Shown here: in pieces, positions 59,452 through 64,000 of the stretch
How the letters are laid out: every line of letters begins with the position of its first letter
Position numbering within the stretch: the first letter of the stretch is position 1
Assembly (NCBI RefSeq): GCF_001517085.1
Contig: NZ_LRAC01000163.1
Coordinates: forward strand, 1-64,000
DNA from: Paenibacillus sp. DMB5
GTDB lineage: Bacteria > Bacillota > Bacilli > Paenibacillales > Paenibacillaceae
Direction of reading: 5' to 3'
Length of the DNA: 64,000 bases
Made by a program: the position numbers and the translations under genes
Notes under the pieces: generated by a model
Database searches by the model: none
Seen by the model: only the letters and a program-made list of their open reading frames with translations
What the model was told of the DNA's origin: nothing

Positions 59452-60387
59452 TTAACCCAAATCGCCCAGCTCGATCTGCACGATACCGCGCTCATCACGG
59501 GCCTCGGCGATCCCGCCGATGAGATGCATCAGGCTGCCGAACTCCAGCTCCTGGAATTTGCGGGCCGCCGTGTCGCGCTGCAGCTCCCAGAGGCATTCCG
59601 CCAAAGTGCAGACCACCGGCACATCACAGCGGATTTCCGCCAGCTCGCGCGACAGATGCAGCATGTCCAGATCCGCTTCGATCTTGGAGCGTACGCCCTT
59701 GGGCAGAGCCTCCAGGTTCTCGATTACACCCTCTACGCTGCCGTATTCGGTAAGCAGCTTCAGTGCTGTTTTTTCGCCGATACCCTTGACGCCTGGATAG
59801 TTGTCGCTTGTATCCCCCATAAAACCCTTGAGGTCAATGACCTGTCTTGGCGTAAGGCCCTTTTCCTCCAGCAGCTCAGCCGGATCATACACCTTATAGT
59901 TGGAACGGCCTTTTTTCATAATAACGACCTTGACGTTGTCCGTAACCAGCTGCAGCATATCATGATCACCGGTGAGAATGTAAACCTCTGATTCTTCGCC
60001 GTAGCAGGCAGCCAGCGTACCGATGCAGTCATCCGCTTCATAGCCGGCCAGTCCGATATTCGGTACGCCAAGCTCCGCTACCACTTCTTTTACCAGGTCA
60101 AACTGCGGAATCAGCTCCAGCGGCGCATCGATCCGGTTCGATTTGTATCCGTCGTACTTCTCCGTGCGGAAGGTCCCCTTGCCCATATCCCAGCAGCAGA
60201 CCACATGGGAAGGCTCAAACGTGCTCACCGCGTCAAAAAAATACTGTAAAAATCCGTACACCGCATTGGTCGGAAGTCCGGCCTTCGTTTTGCGGATATA
60301 TCCTCCATAAGAGGTCGCATAAAAGGCCCGGAACAGCAGAGCCATTCCGTCGACGATCATTACCCGGCCCGTTGTTTCTGAACTCAT
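59452..60387 (-). CDS. 5'-3' exonuclease (Pol I 5'-nuclease-like)
   Basis: 311 residues, stand-alone FEN/5'-nuclease domain as in Bacillus YpcP/ExoR. Acidic metal-binding residues are in MIVDGMALLFRAFYA, VVCCWDMGKGTFRTEKYDGYKSNR, GYEADDCIGTLAA and ILTGDHDMLQLV. The helix-hairpin-helix GFMGDTSDNYPGVKGIGEKTALKLL is clear. It removes 5' flaps or RNA primers from DNA. It lies 27 bp upstream of the ArsC/Spx-like gene's end and reads in the same direction. Confidence 0.93.
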   Translation of the reverse strand: MSSETTGRVMIVDGMALLFRAFYATSYGGYIRKTKAGLPTNAVYGFLQYFFDAVSTFEPSHVVCCWDMGKGTFRTEKYDGYKSNRIDAPLELIPQFDLVKEVVAELGVPNIGLAGYEADDCIGTLAACYGEESEVYILTGDHDMLQLVTDNVKVVIMKKGRSNYKVYDPAELLEEKGLTPRQVIDLKGFMGDTSDNYPGVKGIGEKTALKLLTEYGSVEGVIENLEALPKGVRSKIEADLDMLHLSRELAEIRCDVPVVCTLAECLWELQRDTAARKFQELEFGSLMHLIGGIAEARDERGIVQIELGDLG

Positions 60388-60414
60388 GTGTAACCTCTCC
60401 TTATTTATATAAAA

Positions 60415-60780
60415 TTAGACGTTGCTCCAGGTTTCCTTGTATTGCTCTTCCTTATAGCCTACTGTGACCTTCTTGCCGTCAGTAACCACGGGACGCTTAA
60501 TCAGCATTCCATGACCGGCCAGCAGCTCAAGCTGCTCATCCTCACTAAGGCCGGCCAGCTTGTCCTTCAGGCCCAATTCCTTATACACTTCACCGCTCGT
60601 ATTAAAAAACTTCTTCAGCGGCAGGCCGCTGTCCGCCACCAGCACGCGAAGCTCCTCGACGGTGGGCGGCTGTTCGGCGATATGCTGAAGCTCAAGCTCA
60701 TGCCCCTGCTCCTTCAGCCATTTCACTGCGCTGCGGCAGGTACTGCATTTCGGATATTGATAGACTTTTAAGTGACTCAT
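60415..60780 (-). CDS. ArsC/Spx-family protein
   Basis: 121 residues with a thioredoxin-like fold. KVYQYPKCSTCRSAVKWLKE has the CxxC of Spx/MgsR/YusI proteins. KKFFNTSGEVYKELGL and HGMLIKRPVV.DGKKVTVGY complete the family pattern. Classical Spx has RxxR features for RNA polymerase binding that are not evident here, so an ArsC-like or MgsR-like redox role is more likely. It is next to the exonuclease and RluA-type genes on the same strand; an operon is possible. Confidence 0.88.
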   Translation of the reverse strand: MSHLKVYQYPKCSTCRSAVKWLKEQGHELELQHIAEQPPTVEELRVLVADSGLPLKKFFNTSGEVYKELGLKDKLAGLSEDEQLELLAGHGMLIKRPVVTDGKKVTVGYKEEQYKETWSNV

Positions 60781-60811
60781 ATATGGCTCCTTCGGTGACT
60801 ATGAAATAAAT

Positions 60812-61774
60812 TTATATTTGCCGCAGCTTGTGCTCCAGCAAGGCCATATCAGGCGGCAGCGGTGCTTCAAAAACCAGCCCGCCCAGCCCAATCGGATGCT
60901 TGAACGACAGCCGCACCGCATGCAGAGCCTGGCGCGGAATCGCCGCATCCAGCTCTGCAATGCCCGCTAGCTGCTCCGCTCCCGTTCCGCTCCCGTACAG
61001 CGGATGCCGGTACATGCCGTCGCCGATCAGCGGGCAGCCGACCGAGCTCATGTGCACCCGGATCTGGTGGGTGCGGCCGGTCTCCAGCTTCAGCTCGACC
61101 CGCGCCGCGCGGTCTCCATAGACCTCCATGACCTTGTAGCGGGTCAGGGAGGGATAGCCGTCCGGCGTCACGATCCGCCGGTGCGGCTCTGCCGGGTCGC
61201 GGTCGATGGGGCCGTCGATATCGCCTGCAGGCGAAGCAGGTACTCCGTGCACAAAAGCGGCGTAACGCTTGTCCACCGTGCCGGCAATCATCTGCTCGGA
61301 GATATGCTGGTGGCTGTACGGGTTCTTGGCGATCACCAGTACGCCGGAGGTCTCCTGGTCCAGCCGGTGGACCGGCCGGAAGCGGTACTGCTCCCCTTTG
61401 GCTGCCCAGTAATGCACTACTCCGTTAGCCAGTGTATCTGTGTAATGCCCGTGTGTCGGGTGGACAATCATCCCGGCTGCCTTGTTGACCACCAGCAGAT
61501 GCTCGTCTTCGTACAGAATATCGAAGGGGATATCCTGCGGCAGGATGTCCGCTGACGTCTCCTGCTCCATCCGGATCTCCACCCGGTCACCGCCGGCAAC
61601 CTTAACACTGATATATACGCGTTCCCCGTTCAGCATAATGCCCTGCTCGGTCATTTTGAGCCGGGACAGCAGCTTGCGGGAGACATCCATCCGCTTCTGG
61701 AGGATGGTTTTGAGCAGCCAGCCGTCCTCTGACGGCGGCACAATATACGTGATCGGCGGGTAATAGCTGCTCAT
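60812..61774 (-). CDS. RluA-family pseudouridine synthase
   Basis: 320 residues. An S4-like N-terminal domain (RKLLSRLKMTEQGIMLNGERV) precedes the catalytic domain with the active-site Asp in RPVHRLDQETSGVLVIAKN, VDKRYAAFVHG and LKLETGRTHQIRVHMSSVGCPLIGD. It isomerises uridines in rRNA or tRNA; the exact site is unknown. The start at 61774 (MSSYYPPITYIV) is one base after the stop region of the adenosyltransferase gene, so the two genes are coupled. Confidence 0.93.
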   Translation of the reverse strand: MSSYYPPITYIVPPSEDGWLLKTILQKRMDVSRKLLSRLKMTEQGIMLNGERVYISVKVAGGDRVEIRMEQETSADILPQDIPFDILYEDEHLLVVNKAAGMIVHPTHGHYTDTLANGVVHYWAAKGEQYRFRPVHRLDQETSGVLVIAKNPYSHQHISEQMIAGTVDKRYAAFVHGVPASPAGDIDGPIDRDPAEPHRRIVTPDGYPSLTRYKVMEVYGDRAARVELKLETGRTHQIRVHMSSVGCPLIGDGMYRHPLYGSGTGAEQLAGIAELDAAIPRQALHAVRLSFKHPIGLGGLVFEAPLPPDMALLEHKLRQI

Positions 61775-61775
61775 C

Positions 61776-62339
61776 TTATTTACGGAACACCTTTTTGCTG
61801 CGCACATATTCAACGTCAGCAATCCCCAGCCTTGTATTTGCCGCCCGCGCGAGCGCAAAGAAATAGTCCGACAGCCGGTTCAGATAGATAACCGCCTCCG
61901 GATTAATGTCTGCGCTGCGCCCTAGCGTAACCGCGCGCCGCTCCGCCCGCCGGCAGACCGTGCGGCAGACATGCAGCACCGAGGACAGCTGGCTGCCTCC
62001 CGGCAGGATGAAGCGCTCCAGCACCGGATTCTCCGCCTGCAGCTGGTCAATCCAGCCTTCCAGGCGGACAGCCATCTCGCTTTTAACCTTATACTTATTC
62101 TCGCTAAGCTTCACAAAAGCCAGATCCGAGCCGCAGTCGAACAGCTCATGCTGAATCTCCAGCAGCTGCTCCCGCACATCGCTGAATCTCTCATCCTCCA
62201 TCAGGCTGCGGGCCTGCCCGACAAAGCTGTTCAGCTCATCTATCGTTCCATAGGCCTCGACACGGACATCGTCCTTGCCTACCCGGCCGCCGATCACTGA
62301 GGTCTCTCCTTTATCCCCCGTACGCGTATAAATCGCCAT
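61776..62339 (-). CDS. ATP:cob(I)alamin adenosyltransferase, PduO type
   Basis: 187 residues. The ATP-binding N-terminus IYTRTGDKGETSVIGGRVGKDD, the conserved VEAYGTIDELNSFVGQARSL, and FILPGGSQLSSVLHVCRTVCRRAERRA with the Arg cluster identify the PduO family. It adds the adenosyl group to cob(I)alamin. GGGGGAGG precedes the start at 62339. It is far from the cbi operon and followed directly by an RluA-type gene. Confidence 0.95.
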   Translation of the reverse strand: MAIYTRTGDKGETSVIGGRVGKDDVRVEAYGTIDELNSFVGQARSLMEDERFSDVREQLLEIQHELFDCGSDLAFVKLSENKYKVKSEMAVRLEGWIDQLQAENPVLERFILPGGSQLSSVLHVCRTVCRRAERRAVTLGRSADINPEAVIYLNRLSDYFFALARAANTRLGIADVEYVRSKKVFRK

Positions 62340-62550
62340 AGTAATCTTCCTCCCCCTCAGCACAATAAATCACATAATTATAGTGTAATCGCATCTGTAC
62401 AGATTAGGCAAATAAAGCCCGGCATTTCTGCCATGTAAATAACTGCCTCAGCCATTTTTATTTGTACGTCCATTCCTTTTACAATCCGGATTAGAAAGGA
62501 ATATTTCGGTTAATAAAGCGGTAAACAAGCCCTCAAGGAGGCTGATTGTG

Positions 62551-63258
62551 ATGCGTGTACGAATAAATCCGAGGATTGAGCCAGTCGAAACGGGAAATCA
62601 GCTTTATCCGTTAGTTTTCCGTATGTCGCGCTATCATTATGTAATTGCCGCCTGTACTATTCTTATGTCACTGTTTTTTATCGGGTACGGCTTATATCAG
62701 GCTGAAACCGGAGCATTATTACTGCTGGTCAGCCTCGGCGCCCTGTTTCTGCTGCTCAGCCTGGCTTACATTTTTCAGATCAGCAATTCCTTTGTGGAAC
62801 TGGACAACAAGACAATGCGTTACAGGGAATACAAAAAAATCGTTACGCTTGATCTTGACCGGATCTATGTGGAACTGATCGAAGGGGCATTTTACGTGCA
62901 CAGCCCCCAGCATCCGCGAATCATCATAGGCAGCCAATATAAGGATGCGACGCTGCTGCACTCCCTTTTGTATAAGCACAGTGAAGAGAACACCTCGCGG
63001 GCGGACGCGGCGTTCATCGAGGATTATAACGGCTATAAGAGCTTTAGCGACAAAATATCCGGCGACAACCGGCGCAAACAGCGGAGAAATGACGTGCTTC
63101 TGGTGCTGCTGTTTATCGCGGCCAATTTATTTAATTATTATAGCAACCCGGGGCGGGAGCTTATTGATTATGTTCTGTTCTTTATCCTGACGTTTGTGAG
63201 CTCCGGGGTAGCGATTTATACAGGAAGACGCAGGGCTGCACGCAAGAGCAGACAGTAA
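62551..63258 (+). CDS. membrane protein, family not recognised
   Basis: 235 residues. Two membrane helices near the N-terminus (about 32-50 and 55-78), a soluble beta-rich middle (about 80-150, LDNKTMRYREYKKIVTLDLDRIYVEL, of the kind seen in bacterial PH-like domains), and two more helices near the C-terminus (about 178-195 and 203-225). The ends are basic. AAGGAGG precedes; a GTG three bases upstream could also start translation. Function unknown; no operon partner. Confidence 0.75.
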   Translation: MRVRINPRIEPVETGNQLYPLVFRMSRYHYVIAACTILMSLFFIGYGLYQAETGALLLLVSLGALFLLLSLAYIFQISNSFVELDNKTMRYREYKKIVTLDLDRIYVELIEGAFYVHSPQHPRIIIGSQYKDATLLHSLLYKHSEENTSRADAAFIEDYNGYKSFSDKISGDNRRKQRRNDVLLVLLFIAANLFNYYSNPGRELIDYVLFFILTFVSSGVAIYTGRRRAARKSRQ

Positions 63259-63276
63259 GCTTCAGGGCTTGAACGG

Positions 63277-63426
63277 TCACACCAGGTCTTCTTTGAGAAA
63301 ATCAATCATTTCACGGTGCATATGCTCCGGCTGCTCATGATTAACATAAAAAAAGAGCCCGAAGGCTCTCTGTATAAGGGGAATCTCCACATAAGCCAGG
63401 CTTAGTGGTATGCCCCCCTCATATAT
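63277..63426 (-). pseudogene. C-terminal remnant of a LysR-like regulator gene
   Basis: An open frame of 49 codons ending at TGA 63279-63277 reads GGIPLSLAYVEIPLIQRA, then FGLFFYVNHEQPEHMHREMI and DFLKEDLV. This pattern resembles the end of a LysR substrate-binding domain (hydrophobic strand, FGLFF strand, final amphipathic helix). There is no start codon or upstream part: the frame is closed by TGA and overlaps the end of the Spo0E-like gene. Interpretation as a truncated gene is inference. The terminator of the Spo0E-like gene lies within it. Confidence 0.4.
63347..63369 (-). terminator. Rho-independent terminator of the Spo0E-like gene
   Basis: AGAGCC-TTCG-GGCTCT with a stable tetraloop, followed by seven T on the minus strand. 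Confidence 0.9.
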
Positions 63427-63647
63427 TCATTTATTTTGAGGTCCAGCAGACAGCTGATCTCAATGACAAGCTCAGAGGTAAAGGATTTCTCCTGTACAAA
63501 TATCTGCTCCATTCTGCTGCGGAGAACCAGAATTTCATCTTCCAGAGTCCGCTTGCGCGCAGCAGCAGCATCCACAGCAGAATGCCCGTTCTGCGGATAG
63601 CATCCCCCGCCGTAGGAAGGCAGGTAACAATCACCCATGAGCATCAT
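63402..63647 (-). CDS. Spo0E-like aspartyl-phosphate phosphatase
   Basis: 81 residues. The C-terminal helical hairpin (RTLEDEILVLRSRMEQIFVQ, then VIEISCLLDLKINEYM) carries the Spo0E family motif SxxLDxxI, here SCLLDLKI. Such proteins dephosphorylate Spo0A-P and delay sporulation. The N-terminus (MMLMGDCYLPSYGGGCYPQN) is a Gly/Tyr/Cys-rich extension unusual for this family. GGGGGA precedes the start at 63647. The gene has its own strong terminator. Confidence 0.8.
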   Translation of the reverse strand: MMLMGDCYLPSYGGGCYPQNGHSAVDAAAARKRTLEDEILVLRSRMEQIFVQEKSFTSELVIEISCLLDLKINEYMRGAYH

Positions 63648-63745
63648 TCGTTCCCCCTAATAAAATGGAATAGTCAAATAATACCATACCCCAAGAGGAA
63701 GTTCCATTGATTGCCATGCTCCGGCTCATCACAATTTCAGCTGTC

Positions 63746-64000
63746 TTATTCCGTCCGCTCCCGTTCAAGCTGCAGTACAAATGCCCCGATCCGTTCAATG
63801 GCTTCGTTCAGCTGGGCTACGGAGGTTGCATATGAGCAGCGCAGATAGCCTTCACCGCCGAGACCGAACACACTGCCCGGCACTGCGGCCACTTTGTACT
63901 CCATCAGCAGGCGCTGGGCAAACTGGTCGGAAGTAAGCCCTGTACGCTGAATGCTTGGAAAAGCATAAAACGCACCCTGCGGCTCATGGCACTCCAGTCC
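63746..64000 (-). CDS. class I aminotransferase, C-terminal part
   Basis: The last 84 residues of a gene whose start lies beyond the right edge. HEPQGAFYAFPSIQRTGLTS, then VAAVPGSVFGLGGEGYLRCS and YATSVAQLNEAIERIGAFV are typical of the C-terminal domain of fold-type I aminotransferases of the PatA/AspC group, with the substrate-carboxylate Arg in GYLRCSYA. The substrate cannot be judged from this part. Confidence 0.85.
   Translation of the reverse strand, partial: GLECHEPQGAFYAFPSIQRTGLTSDQFAQRLLMEYKVAAVPGSVFGLGGEGYLRCSYATSVAQLNEAIERIGAFVLQLERERTE

Overview
The window looks like a chromosomal segment of a Paenibacillus-type, Gram-positive, endospore-forming Firmicute (inference). Supporting features are a Spo0E-like phosphatase, a liaFSR cell-envelope stress operon, an SLH-anchored YfkN-like nucleotidase, a T-box leader on thrS, a SAM-I leader on metA, an AbrB-fold regulator, AGGAGG-type ribosome binding sites, and a cobalamin operon in the gene order known from Bacillus megaterium. 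No tRNA, rRNA, CRISPR array, complete insertion sequence or prophage was seen.

Layout. 1-500: degenerate 39-bp tandem repeats and a palindromic intergenic element. 0.67-6.5 kb: an ABC exporter pair, a PLP aminotransferase, a LuxR-type regulator with a degenerate receiver, and a coiled-coil membrane protein coupled to a phosphodiester glycosidase. 6.6-8.7 kb: AbrB-like regulator, trmL, serC. 8.8-12.5 kb: GH94 phosphorylase and a mutarotase-fold protein. 13-17 kb: beta-type glnA with a GlnR/TnrA-like box, aroF, ispH. 17-21 kb: OmpR-type two-component system beside htrA. 21.2-24 kb: liaFSR. 24.2-29.3 kb: small ORFs, a frameshifted 3D-domain protein, thrS with its T-box, and an SPFH protein with a ribbon-helix-helix protein. 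29.4-38 kb: SLH nucleotidase, mqnC, metI-like gene, metA with SAM riboswitch. 38.1-41.6 kb: corA behind a leader with a uORF and terminator, an HRDC protein, a ROK kinase. 41.8-55.7 kb: cobalamin operon, read right to left as riboswitch-cbiM-N-Q-O-H60-X-J-C-D-ET-L-F-G-A. 55.8-58.7 kb: ArsR-type regulator with a large C-terminal domain, GH51 arabinofuranosidase and a small Cys-rich protein. 58.9-64 kb: deformylase-like protein, 5'-3' exonuclease, ArsC/Spx-like protein, RluA-type synthase, PduO-type adenosyltransferase, a membrane protein, a regulator-like gene remnant, a Spo0E-like protein and a partial aminotransferase.

How it fits together. The cbi operon joins a cobalt ECF transporter to the anaerobic route from sirohydrochlorin to cobyrinic acid a,c-diamide, and the PduO-type enzyme near the right end could make adenosylcobalamin. 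Three genes of this operon (cbiH60, cbiD, cbiA) carry reading-frame lesions while their neighbours are intact. This suggests early decay of the pathway or local assembly error. metA and the metI-like gene form a SAM-controlled methionine unit divergent from corA. The most unusual regulatory candidate is the corA leader. It has a sigma-A promoter and a 42-codon ORF starting M-D-G-D-P, and the 5' arm of an intrinsic terminator lies inside that ORF.
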